Source: Actinosynnema pretiosum
GTDB taxonomy: Bacteria > Actinomycetota > Actinomycetes > Mycobacteriales > Pseudonocardiaceae
Direction: 5' to 3'
Length of the DNA stretch: 64,000 bases
Assembly (NCBI RefSeq): GCF_024171695.1
Contig: NZ_JAMTCF010000029.1
Span: 1 to 64,000 of the forward strand
Position numbers and translations under genes: made by a program. Positions 33,883 to 41,528 of this stretch are shown in pieces; positions within the stretch are counted from its first letter, which is position 1; each line of letters opens with the position of its first letter. The notes under the pieces are model-generated. The model was not told the DNA's origin, searched no databases, and saw only the letters and a program-made list of their open reading frames with translations.

Positions 33883-34764
33883 CTAGTTGTACGTGGCGAC
33901 TAGCGCGGTGATGACCAGGCCCCAGCCGTTGGCCAGCACGAACAGCAACAACTTGAACGGGAGCGCCACCGTGACGGGTGGCAGCATCATCATTCCGAGT
34001 GACATCAAGGCGGCGGAGACCACCATGTCGATGACCAGGAACGGGATGTAGAGCACGAACCCGATGATCATCGCGGCGCGCAGCTCCGAGAGCACGAACG
34101 CCGGGATCAGCGTGGTCAGCGGCACCGACTCCGCGTTGGCGGGCTTCTCCTGCCCGGCGACCTTGGTGAACAGCGCGATCTCCTCGGGACGCGTCTGCTT
34201 CACCATGAACTCGCGCAGCGGCTTCGAGCCGTCCTCGAACGCCTGCTCGGTGCTCTTCTCGCCCTTCAGGTAGGGCTGGATGCCCTGGTCGTTCACCTCG
34301 GACGCGACCGGGCCCATGATGAACAGGCTCAGGAACAGCGCCAGGCCCGCGAGCACCTGGTTCGGCGGGACCGTGGTCAGGCCGAGCGCGTTGCGGGTGA
34401 TGCTGAGCACCACGAACACCTTGGTGAAGCTCGTGCACAGCAGCAGCAGCGCGGGCGCGACCGACAGCACGGTCAGCGCGATCAGCACGGTCAGCGAGTC
34501 GCCCGGCTTGCCGTTGCCCACGGTGATGTTGACGCTGTTGCCGTTGTCGCCGGTGGTGGCCTCGCCCTCGGTGGGGGCGGTGGGCTCGACCGGCGCGGTG
34601 GGCTCGGTCGGCTGGGCCGCGAGCAGCCCGGCGACCGGGGAGGACGCCAGCGCGACGGGGCGCGCGGCGGGCTCGGCCGTCGCGGCGAGCGCGGTGGGCG
34701 AGGCGATGAGCAGCAGCACGAGGGCCGCGAACCCGGCGGCGAGCAGCGCCGCAAGCCGCCTCAC
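33883..34764 (-). CDS. fliP: Flagellar export protein FliP
   Basis: A 293-aa gate subunit with a cleavable-type signal peptide (about 1-28) and an unusual ~50-aa Pro/Thr/Glu spacer (TEPTAPVEPTAPTEGE) before the conserved core. Signatures include TSFTKVFVVLSITRNALGL, PPNQVLAGLALFLSLFIMGP and IPFLVIDMVVSAALMSLGMMMLPP. The first codon overlaps the end of fliO by 4 nt. A small FliP spacer of this kind is an oddity but does not touch the core. Confidence 0.96.
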   Translation of the reverse strand: MRRLAALLAAGFAALVLLLIASPTALAATAEPAARPVALASSPVAGLLAAQPTEPTAPVEPTAPTEGEATTGDNGNSVNITVGNGKPGDSLTVLIALTVLSVAPALLLLCTSFTKVFVVLSITRNALGLTTVPPNQVLAGLALFLSLFIMGPVASEVNDQGIQPYLKGEKSTEQAFEDGSKPLREFMVKQTRPEEIALFTKVAGQEKPANAESVPLTTLIPAFVLSELRAAMIIGFVLYIPFLVIDMVVSAALMSLGMMMLPPVTVALPFKLLLFVLANGWGLVITALVATYN

Positions 34765-35675
34765 GGGCGCACCGACCGCTCGCGCAGCGCCTCGAAGGCC
34801 TGCTTCCAGGTCTGCGGCGACAGCGCCGAGCCGGACAGCGCCGACTCGGACCCGGCGGGAGCGGCACCGGCGGCAGCGGACCCGGTGGAAGCGGTCTGCT
34901 TCCGCTCGGCGCCGGACTTGGCGCCGGACTTGGTGGACCGCTTCTGCGCGGAGCGCGCCTTCGGCACGGACGTGGCCTCGGCGGCGGGCTTCTCGGCGGC
35001 CAGCTCCTCGGCGCTGGGGCCACCGGCCTGCTCGAACGCCTCGGCGAACGCGGCGCCCCTGTCCACGGCGGGCTCCTCGGCCGCCCCGGACACCTCGGTC
35101 GCGACGACCTCCGCCGCGAGCACCTCGGTGGCCGCGCCGTCCGCAGCCGCCTCAGTGGGAACCTCACCCGGACCAGCGACCGCGTCACCCGACGCCGCAC
35201 CCGATCCGGTCGACCCCGAGGTCAGCGCGGGGACCTGCGCGCCAGCCGCCCCGACCAGCGACTGCGTGCCCACCCCCGCCCCGCCCCGGCGCCTGCCCAG
35301 CAGCCGCCCGAGCGCCTCGCCGACCGGCACCGAGCCCAGCCCGCGCTTGGCCTCGTCGTCCGCCGCGGTCTCCCGCAGCCGCTCGACGTCCAGCGCGACC
35401 CGCTCGACCCGCTCGCCCGCCTCGGCGTACTCCTGCGCGTCGGTCGACATCAGCAGGTTCACCCCGCCGTCCGCGACGCCGATCACCAGCGCCTTGTCGT
35501 GCACCCGCACGACCGCCACCATCGAGTTCCTGGTGAGCTGGGCCCGGTCCAGCACCTGGAGCCCACGACCGCCCAGCTTGCCGCCGACCGGCTTGTTGCG
35601 GACCAGCTTGCCCAAGCCCCACATCAGCCCGAAGACCACGACCAGGGCGATGACCACGCGCAGAGCGGTCTCCAC
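34761..35675 (-). CDS. fliO: Flagellar biosynthesis protein FliO
   Basis: A 304-aa bitopic membrane protein with one N-terminal helix (about 5-22) and then the FliO domain (LQVLDRAQLTRNSMVAVVRVHDKALVIGVADGGVNLL). It assists FliP assembly. The C-terminal ~190 residues are Ala/Glu-rich low-complexity, far longer than in E. coli FliO (about 120 aa). The start is ATG 35675, overlapping fliN by 1 nt; the stop overlaps fliP. Confidence 0.9.
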   Translation of the reverse strand: METALRVVIALVVVFGLMWGLGKLVRNKPVGGKLGGRGLQVLDRAQLTRNSMVAVVRVHDKALVIGVADGGVNLLMSTDAQEYAEAGERVERVALDVERLRETAADDEAKRGLGSVPVGEALGRLLGRRRGGAGVGTQSLVGAAGAQVPALTSGSTGSGAASGDAVAGPGEVPTEAAADGAATEVLAAEVVATEVSGAAEEPAVDRGAAFAEAFEQAGGPSAEELAAEKPAAEATSVPKARSAQKRSTKSGAKSGAERKQTASTGSAAAGAAPAGSESALSGSALSPQTWKQAFEALRERSVRP

Positions 35676-36430
35676 TACCTGACCTCCTGGCTGCCGTCGC
35701 CCGGCTTGATGATCTCGGTGACCCGGATGCCGAAGTTCTCGTCGATCACCACGACCTCGCCGCGCGCGATCAGCCTGCCGTTGACCAGCAGGTCCGCCGG
35801 GCTGCCCGCCGCGCGGTCCAGCTCGATGACCGCGCCGTTGCTCAGCGACAGCAGCTCCCGCACGGTCAGCCGGGTCCGGCCCAGCTCGGCGGTCACCTCC
35901 ATCTCCACGCCGTGCAGCAGCTCCAGCCCGCCCTCGCGGGGCGCCGCGATCGCCACCGCCGCGGCGGGGACCTCCTCGACCACCTCGGCCACGTCCTCGG
36001 CGGGCACGGCCAGCGCGACCACCGCGTGCAGCTCGCCGTCGGCCAGCAGCGGCACGAACACCGCGTCGCCGACCTCCAGCAGCACCCCGCCGACGACGTC
36101 CGCCGCCACCTCCTGCGCGGGACCGGGCACCGCGCCCAGCACGCCCGCCGCCGCGACCAGCGCGGGCGCCACGGCCTGGCCCAGGTCCAGCTCGCCCAGC
36201 GGGCTGGTGCGCATGGCCTCGACCAGCTCGCCGTTCACCACCACCGCCAGCAGGCCCTCGGCGGGCCCCTCCAGGCGGGCGGTGACGGCCACGCCGTCCA
36301 GCGCCACGGCCATCGGGTCGGTGGTCGGCACGCCGACCGACAGCGCGGTCGCGGTGGGCAGCACGGTGAGCGCGGCCTCCGCGACGGCCCGCGCGGTCGC
36401 CAGCACCGATTCGGTCTGCACGCTCGTCAT
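35675..36430 (-). CDS. fliN: Motor switch protein FliN with N-terminal extra domain
   Basis: A 251-aa protein. The last ~85 residues are the FliN/SpoA domain ([53 protein letters not shown]), which forms the lower C-ring. The first ~165 residues are a separate domain of alternating strands and helices, laid out like the CheC-like part of Bacillus FliY but without a recognisable E-x-x-N phosphatase motif. It overlaps fliM by 4 nt (ATG 36430). Confidence 0.92.
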   Translation of the reverse strand: MTSVQTESVLATARAVAEAALTVLPTATALSVGVPTTDPMAVALDGVAVTARLEGPAEGLLAVVVNGELVEAMRTSPLGELDLGQAVAPALVAAAGVLGAVPGPAQEVAADVVGGVLLEVGDAVFVPLLADGELHAVVALAVPAEDVAEVVEEVPAAAVAIAAPREGGLELLHGVEMEVTAELGRTRLTVRELLSLSNGAVIELDRAAGSPADLLVNGRLIARGEVVVIDENFGIRVTEIIKPGDGSQEVR

Positions 36431-37389
36431 CGCTTGTTCTCCTCGGAGTCGGCGCCTGCCACCACGAGGCAGGCCAGGCGGGTGCCGCGCTTGGTGGCGA
36501 CGGCGTTCGCGAAGGTGCGCCCGGCGGCGACGATGTCCAGCGGCTCGTCCAGGCGGTGGGTCAGCGGGATCACGTCACCCGGCTGCAGGTCGACCAGGTC
36601 GGCGGGCTCCAGCCGCACCGACTGGAACTTGACGGACACGGCCACCGGCACGTTCTGCAGCCCCGCCGTGATGGCGTTGCGGGCGGCCTCCCTGGTGGCC
36701 CGCTCGCTCGCGCTCACGGCGACCTTGTCGCGGTAGCTGCGCAGCGAGGGGAGGATGGTCTGGAGCGGGATGCACAGGCTGACCTGGCCCTGCTCCTCGC
36801 CGACGTTGAGCTCGAAGTAGCCGACGACCACGGCGTCCGTGGGGGTGCTGGTCTGCACGAGCTGCGGGTTGTACTCCAGCCCCTCCAGCTCGGGGCGCAC
36901 GTCCGCCACGCTCTCCATGCCCACGCGCAGCTGCTCCAGCGCCTGGTCCAGCAGGTCGCGCAGCAGCGGCGTCTCGATGTCGCTCAGCGGGCGGGCGGGC
37001 TGCGGGCCCCCCTTGCCGCCGAGCAGGTGGTCCATGGAGGTCATCGCCGTGGACAGCGTCATCTCCAGCAGCGCCGTGCCGGGCAGCGGCTCCAGCACGA
37101 CGGGGGCCAGCAGCGTGGGGTTGGCGAGCTCGGCCATGTGCTCGGCGTAGGAGAGCTGCTCGATCGAGATCAGCTCGGCGTGGCACACCACCCGCAGCGT
37201 GGAGGTCAGCAGGGTGGCCATGCGGTGGGCGAACGTCTCGTAGCAGAGCTGGAGCACGCGCAGCAGCTCGCGGGGCAGCTTGACGGGGCGCGTGAAGTCG
37301 AAAACCTCGGGGTCCCCGGGGTTCGCCACGAGCCCGGGGGAGCGCGAGGCACCACCGGATGAGCTGGTCAGGAGCGGCGACTGGGTCAC
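36427..37389 (-). CDS. fliM: Motor switch protein FliM
   Basis: A 320-aa C-ring protein. The middle CheC-like domain runs from about 45 to 225 ([37 protein letters not shown]), and the C-terminal SpoA domain from about 240 ([26 protein letters not shown]). The usual N-terminal CheY-P-binding sequence (like LSQDEIDALL) is absent; the first 25 residues are Ser/Gly/Pro-rich. The start is GTG 37389. A sigma-28-type -10 box ends only 8 nt upstream, so the mRNA may be leaderless. It is the first gene of fliM-fliN-fliO-fliP-fliQ-fliR-flhB. Confidence 0.94.
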   Translation of the reverse strand: MTQSPLLTSSSGGASRSPGLVANPGDPEVFDFTRPVKLPRELLRVLQLCYETFAHRMATLLTSTLRVVCHAELISIEQLSYAEHMAELANPTLLAPVVLEPLPGTALLEMTLSTAMTSMDHLLGGKGGPQPARPLSDIETPLLRDLLDQALEQLRVGMESVADVRPELEGLEYNPQLVQTSTPTDAVVVGYFELNVGEEQGQVSLCIPLQTILPSLRSYRDKVAVSASERATREAARNAITAGLQNVPVAVSVKFQSVRLEPADLVDLQPGDVIPLTHRLDEPLDIVAAGRTFANAVATKRGTRLACLVVAGADSEENKR

Positions 37390-37396
37390 GCCGCCT

Positions 37397-37423
37397 AGTA
37401 CGGCCGTGGCCGGGGGGAGCTGA
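37397..37423 (-). promoter_or_regulatory. Sigma-28-type promoter candidate for fliM operon
   Basis: Minus strand: CTCAG, 15 nt, GCCGTACT. The expected start site is at or within 1-2 nt of the fliM GTG. The first ten spacer bases match the flhA promoter. Confidence 0.72.
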
Positions 37424-37441
37424 GCACTCCAACGGGGGACT

Positions 37442-37467
37442 GCCCCCGCCCGCTGCGGGGCGGGGGC
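37442..37467 (-). terminator. Hairpin terminator after fliL
   Basis: GCCCCCGCCCG-CTGC-GGGGCGGGGGC-type stem of 10-11 bp between fliL and fliM, just upstream of the fliM promoter, enclosed by a longer CTGAGCAC...GTGCTCAG pair (37420-37427 and 37488-37495). The outer left arm overlaps the fliM -35 box. Confidence 0.72.
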
Positions 37468-37600
37468 GTCGACGCTCGTCGTCGGCGGTGCTCAGTCGCT
37501 CTTCCGGCGGGCCGTTCGACCAGGTCAGCGGCGGTTCGCGGCTGCCTGCTCGGATCGCGGGACCGGGGCTCGGCCACCGGTCCCGGTCACCGGATCGGGG

Positions 37601-38050
37601 TCACTGGGTCACGAACTCCGTGAAGTAGATGCCCATCACCAGGTCCTCGTACGCGGACACGACCTTCTCCTGCAGCGCGGCCTTCAGGCTCTCGCGGGCC
37701 TCGTTGCTGGACAGCTCCGCGATCGACCGGTTGCTGAACTCGCTCACCACCAGGTCCAGGGCCTTGCTGCCGTCCACGTCCTCGGCGGCGTCCTTGGTCT
37801 GCTGGAGCGAGAGCTTCAGCTTCAGGTAGTGCCCGTCCGCCAGGTTCATCGTGATCGAGTCCAGCGCGACCACCGTGCCCGGCTCCGGCGGGGCCGGGGT
37901 GCTGTCGCGGAACAGGAAGAACCAGCTCCCGGCGCCGCCGAGGGCGAGCACCGCGACGGCGACGATGATCAGCAGCTTCTTCTTGCCACCGCCCTTGCCC
38001 TCGCCCTCCTCGGGCTTGTCCTTCTCAGCCTTCTTGTCGTCCTTGGCCAT
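37601..38050 (-). CDS. fliL: Flagellar basal body-associated protein FliL
   Basis: A 149-aa single-pass membrane protein near the stator ring. It has a Lys/Glu-rich cytosolic start (AKDDKKAEKDKPEEGEGKGG), one membrane helix (about 28-48), then the FliL domain (NLADGHYLKLKLSLQQTKD; LSSNEARESLKAALQEKVVSAYED; YFTEFVTQ at the end). Length is normal. It is the last gene of flbD-motA-motB-fliL, 24 nt after motB. Confidence 0.95.
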   Translation of the reverse strand: MAKDDKKAEKDKPEEGEGKGGGKKKLLIIVAVAVLALGGAGSWFFLFRDSTPAPPEPGTVVALDSITMNLADGHYLKLKLSLQQTKDAAEDVDGSKALDLVVSEFSNRSIAELSSNEARESLKAALQEKVVSAYEDLVMGIYFTEFVTQ

Positions 38051-38074
38051 CTCTCGTCCTCCTCTGCTCTCTCG

Positions 38075-38977
38075 TCACTCGGCCGCGGCGGCTGGCAGCA
38101 GCGTGCGGACCTCGGTGGGCTGGTCGGACAGCACCACGACCTCCACCCGGCGGTTGCCGGTCACCGACCTGGGGTCCGCCGGGTCGTACAGCGGCCTGGT
38201 GTCGGCGTAGCCGACCGCGGTCAGCCGCGACGCGGCCAGGCCGTCCCGCTCGATCAGGTAGCGCACCACGCTGGACGCGCGCGCCGTGGACAGCTCCCAG
38301 CTGCTCGGGTAGTTCACCGTGGCCACGGGCAGCTGGTTGGTGTGCCCGTCCACCTCGACCCGGTTGCCGACGGACTTCAGCACCGGCGCCAGCGCGTCGA
38401 CGATCCGCTGCCCGTCGGGCAGCAGCTCGGCGCGGTCGCCCGCGAAGACCACCGACGTGGTGACCACCGTGACCACCAGGCCCCGGTCGTCCACCCGGAA
38501 CTGGGCGGTCCCGCCAAGGCCCTGGTCCTGCAACTGCTTCGCCATCTGCTCGCCCAGCTCCTTGAGGTGCTGGACCTCGGCCTCGGCGGCCTTCAGGTTC
38601 TTGGCGGCCTTCTCGCGGTCGGCCTGCTGGACCGCCTCCTGCGCGGCCTTCGAGCTCATGTCCTGCGTGCTGCCCGACCCGCTCGCCTCGCTCTTGAGGT
38701 CCACCGGGTCGGGGTTGATGCCGCCGTTGGCGCTGCCCGCGCCGCCCGCGCCGCCCGCGCCGAACACCGTGATGTGGTCCGAGCCGCTGAACGCGCCCGC
38801 CAGGCTCTTCTTCAGCTCCTGGAACTTCTGCGAGTCCACCGAGGACATGGCGAACATGACGATGAAGAGCACCATGAGCAGCGTGATCATGTCCGCGTAG
38901 GTGACCATCCACCGCTCGTGGTTGACGTGCTCCTCTTCCTGGTGCTTCTTGCCCTTGCCACCTCCGCCGCCGGACAT
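38075..38977 (-). CDS. motB: Flagellar motor stator protein MotB
   Basis: A 300-aa stator subunit. The single membrane helix holds the ion-binding Asp28 in MVTYADMITLLMVLFIVMFAMS. A Gly/Ala/Ser linker and a coiled coil (about 100-160) follow, then the OmpA-like peptidoglycan-binding domain with VEVDGHTNQLPV and NYPSSWELSTARASSVVRYL. ATG 38977 overlaps the motA stop. Whether the motor is proton- or sodium-driven cannot be decided from these residues. Confidence 0.96.
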   Translation of the reverse strand: MSGGGGGKGKKHQEEEHVNHERWMVTYADMITLLMVLFIVMFAMSSVDSQKFQELKKSLAGAFSGSDHITVFGAGGAGGAGSANGGINPDPVDLKSEASGSGSTQDMSSKAAQEAVQQADREKAAKNLKAAEAEVQHLKELGEQMAKQLQDQGLGGTAQFRVDDRGLVVTVVTTSVVFAGDRAELLPDGQRIVDALAPVLKSVGNRVEVDGHTNQLPVATVNYPSSWELSTARASSVVRYLIERDGLAASRLTAVGYADTRPLYDPADPRSVTGNRRVEVVVLSDQPTEVRTLLPAAAAE

Positions 38978-39750
38978 CAGGCGGCCTTCTTCTCTGCCTC
39001 GGGCGGACCGGTGGCGACCATGGCGCGCAGCTTCTGCCCCACCAGGCGCGGGTTGGAGCCCGCCTGGATGGCCAGCACGCCCTCCACGACCACCTGCATC
39101 TGCTCGCACTCCAGGTCGCTGAGGCGCTTGAGGCGGCTGCCGATGGGCAGCCACATCGCGTTGGCCGTCATGACGCCCCACAGGGTCGCCACGAAGGCGC
39201 CCGCGATCAGGTGGCCGAGCTTGGCCGGGTCGCTCAGGTTCTCCAGCACGTGGATCAGGCCGAGCACGGTGCCGATGATGCCGATCGTGGGCGCGAGGGC
39301 GCCCATGTCGGTGAACATCTTCACGCCGACCTTGTCGTAGCGCTGCTTGGTCTCGATCTCGCCTTCGAGGATCTCCCGGATCTCCTTGGAGTCCATGCCG
39401 TCGATCGCCAGGACGAGGCCGCGGCGCAGGAACGGGTCCTCGACCTTCTTGGCCTCCTCCTCCAGGGCCAGCAGGCCCTCGCGGCGGGCCCGGTCGGCCA
39501 GCGAGACGATCGACTCGACCACCACGGAGCCGTCCATCTTCGGCGCCAGGAACGCGCGCTTGAGCAGCGCGGGCAGGCTCATGCTGTCGCGCATGACACC
39601 ACTGGCCATCACCGCGCCGATCGTGCCGAACACGACCAGCAGGATGGGCGGGAGCAGGAACATCGAGAGCGGGTTGCCGCCTTCGAGCGCCGTCGAGACG
39701 AAGATCGCGACGAAGACGAGGGCGGTGCCCGCGATGCTTGCGGGATCCAT
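38977..39750 (-). CDS. motA: Flagellar motor stator protein MotA
   Basis: A 257-aa protein with four membrane helices that, with MotB, carries ions and drives the rotor. The cytosolic loop has ESIVSLADRARREGLLALEEEA, with the conserved charged residues that contact FliG, and the helix 3-4 region has MGALAPTIGIIGTVLGLIHVL with the conserved Pro. ATG 39750 is adjacent to the flbD stop. Confidence 0.96.
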   Translation of the reverse strand: MDPASIAGTALVFVAIFVSTALEGGNPLSMFLLPPILLVVFGTIGAVMASGVMRDSMSLPALLKRAFLAPKMDGSVVVESIVSLADRARREGLLALEEEAKKVEDPFLRRGLVLAIDGMDSKEIREILEGEIETKQRYDKVGVKMFTDMGALAPTIGIIGTVLGLIHVLENLSDPAKLGHLIAGAFVATLWGVMTANAMWLPIGSRLKRLSDLECEQMQVVVEGVLAIQAGSNPRLVGQKLRAMVATGPPEAEKKAA

Positions 39751-40056
39751 CTACAGCTCCCTGTCCGTGGGCAGTCGCAGCACCGACGGCTCGGTCGGCT
39801 CGACCGGGTCGGGGGCGACGCGCATCCTGCGTCGGGGAGCCGGGGGGTGCTCGGCGGGAGCGGGGTCCTGCGCCAGGCTCAGCACCCCGGCGCGGTGCCT
39901 GCGCACCAGGTCGGAGATCTCCTCGATGGTCTGCGCCACCACGTACTTGGCGCCGCTGAGGAGCGTGACCACGGTGTCCGGGTTGGACTCCGCGCGTTCG
40001 ATCAGGTCCGGGTTCAGCGCGAAGGGCTGACCGTTCAATCTGTTGAGCACGATCAC
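39751..40056 (-). CDS. flbD: FlbD/SwrD family flagellar protein
   Basis: A 101-aa protein whose first ~60 residues match the FlbD family (MIVLNRLNGQPFALNPDLIE; the VVTLLSGAKYVV strand; SDLVRRH). In Bacillus the homologue SwrD raises motor torque; it should not be confused with the unrelated Caulobacter regulator FlbD. A Pro/Arg-rich tail of 40 residues is added. The gene immediately precedes motA-motB, as expected. A sigma-28-type promoter lies 55 nt upstream. Confidence 0.9.
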   Translation of the reverse strand: MIVLNRLNGQPFALNPDLIERAESNPDTVVTLLSGAKYVVAQTIEEISDLVRRHRAGVLSLAQDPAPAEHPPAPRRRMRVAPDPVEPTEPSVLRLPTDREL

Positions 40057-40110
40057 GGCTTCCGTCCTTGGATATCGGGCATCGGGCCCGTCCGTGGGTC
40101 CGTGGCGTTA

Positions 40111-40137
40111 CAAACGGCAGTGCGCCTTCACTCCTGA
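40111..40137 (-). promoter_or_regulatory. Sigma-28-type promoter candidate for flbD-motA-motB-fliL
   Basis: Minus strand: CTCAG, 15 nt, GCCGTTTG. It lies just after the flgE terminator, so it starts a new unit. Confidence 0.72.
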
Positions 40138-40145
40138 GGGGGAAC

Positions 40146-40184
40146 GACGGGCGGCCGGGGTGGAGAAGGCCCCGGCCGCCCGTC
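40146..40184 (-). terminator. Hairpin terminator after flgE
   Basis: A perfect 15-bp stem (GACGGGCGGCCGGGG and its complement) with a 9-nt loop, starting 5 nt past the flgE stop. Confidence 0.9.
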
Positions 40185-40189
40185 ACCCG

Positions 40190-41020
40190 TCAGCGCTTGA
40201 GGTTCATCAGGTCCTGCAGGATCTCGTCCGACGAGGTGATCACCTTCGAGTTCGCCTGGAACCCGCGCTGGGCGATGATCAGGTTGGTGAACTCCTGCGA
40301 GAGGTCCACGTTGGACATCTCCAGCGCGCCGGACACGACGGCGCCGGTGCCGTTGTCGCCCGCGCCGCCGATCTGGACCGGGCCGGAGTTGACGGTGGCC
40401 CGGTAGAACGAGCCGCCCGCCTTGTCCAGGCCGCCGGGGTTGGCGAAGTTGGCCATGGCGATCTGGCCGACCGTGCGCGGCGTGCCGTTGGCCAGCACGC
40501 CCACGATCGTGCCGTCGCCGGAGACGCTGAAGCTGGTGTAGGTGCCCTTGTCGACGGTCAGGCCCGCCACCGGCTGGTTCTTGTCGACCACGCCCGCGCC
40601 GTTGGCCATCCAGCCCTGCAGGATGCCGCCCGCCGGGGTGGTGAGCTGGCCCGCCGCGTCGAACGACAGGGCGCCCGCGCGGGTGTACAGCTGCTGGCCG
40701 GAGGAGTTGACCACGAAGAACCCGTCGCCCTGGATGAGCATGTCCGTGTTGCGGCCGGTGCTCTGCGTGGTGCCCTGGTTGAAGTTCGTGTTGATGCCCG
40801 CGGTCCGCACGCCCAGACCCACCTGGGCCGGGTTCGTCGCGGCCGTGTTGGCGCCCGCGGCCTGGGCGGCGCGCAGGGTCTGGCTGAGCGTGTCCTCGAA
40901 CACCGTCTGCGACGACTTGAAGCCGGTCGTGTTGACGTTCGAGATGTTGTTGCCGGTCACGTCCATCATCTGCTGGTGGGCGCGGAGACCGCTGATGCCG
41001 CTGAACAGCGAACGGAGCAT
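40190..41020 (-). CDS. flgE: Flagellar hook protein FlgE (short, FlgG-like)
   Basis: A 276-aa hook/rod family protein. The N-terminal rod motif is MLRSLFSGISGLRAHQQMMDVTGNNISNVNTTGFKSS (residues 1-37), the middle has MLIQGDGFFVVNSSG, and the C-terminal coil is VDLSQEFTNLIIAQRGFQANSKVITSSDEILQDL. It resembles Gram-positive hook proteins, which are short (Bacillus FlgE is about 264 aa). No separate flgF or flgG lies in the window. It is the last gene of the flgB unit, 60 nt after flgD. Confidence 0.93.
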   Translation of the reverse strand: MLRSLFSGISGLRAHQQMMDVTGNNISNVNTTGFKSSQTVFEDTLSQTLRAAQAAGANTAATNPAQVGLGVRTAGINTNFNQGTTQSTGRNTDMLIQGDGFFVVNSSGQQLYTRAGALSFDAAGQLTTPAGGILQGWMANGAGVVDKNQPVAGLTVDKGTYTSFSVSGDGTIVGVLANGTPRTVGQIAMANFANPGGLDKAGGSFYRATVNSGPVQIGGAGDNGTGAVVSGALEMSNVDLSQEFTNLIIAQRGFQANSKVITSSDEILQDLMNLKR

Positions 41021-41063
41021 GTGCTTGTTCTCCCTGTGGAGTGGAGTGAGGGTGCTACTGGTC

Positions 41064-41090
41064 TGATCGGCAGGCAGGCGCTAGGCCTGC
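41064..41090 (-). promoter_or_regulatory. Weak sigma-28-type element before flgE
   Basis: Minus strand: CGCAG, 15 nt, GCCGATCA, overlapping the flgD stop. The -10 equals that of flgB; the -35 has one mismatch (G for T). It could boost hook protein expression. Confidence 0.4.
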
Positions 41091-41500
41091 GCGCTCGTTC
41101 CGGTGATGGACGAGAGCGGCACGTCGGTGGCGCCGACGCGCAGCGTGGGCGCGGAGCCGAAGGTCGTGGAGCTGACGATGCCGCTCGCCCGGTCACCGCT
41201 CGCGGTGGTGTAGGTGACCTCTCGGCCCACCAGCGCCGCCGCCTGCGCGCTCAGCTGCGAGGCGACCAGCTGCGTCTGCTGCTGCGCGATCGAGTTGAGC
41301 TTGTCCACCTGCGTGAGCTGCGCGGTCTGCGCCATGAACGCGGTGGAGTCCGTGGGGTTGCTCGGGTCCTGGTACTTGAGCTGGGCGACGAGGAGCTTGA
41401 GGAACGCGTCCCCGCCCAGCGAGGACAGCGCCGACTGGCCGCTGCTCTGGTTGGGGGTGGTGGCCTGCGTCGACCCGGCGCCGCCGATGGGGCTGGTCAT
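41081..41500 (-). CDS. flgD: Flagellar hook capping protein FlgD
   Basis: A 139-aa hook-assembly scaffold. The conserved N-terminal part is FLKLLVAQLKYQDPSNPTDSTAFMAQTAQLTQVDKLNSI (about 31-69), the FlgD signature. The C-terminal part is short (VGREVTYTTASGDRASGIV) and lacks the larger tudor/Fn3 domains of enteric FlgD. It follows fliK, as in many Gram-positive clusters, and precedes flgE. Confidence 0.93.
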   Translation of the reverse strand: MTSPIGGAGSTQATTPNQSSGQSALSSLGGDAFLKLLVAQLKYQDPSNPTDSTAFMAQTAQLTQVDKLNSIAQQQTQLVASQLSAQAAALVGREVTYTTASGDRASGIVSSTTFGSAPTLRVGATDVPLSSITGTSAQA

Positions 41501-41528
41501 GGTCTCTCCGTGGGGGCGGGCGCGCGGA

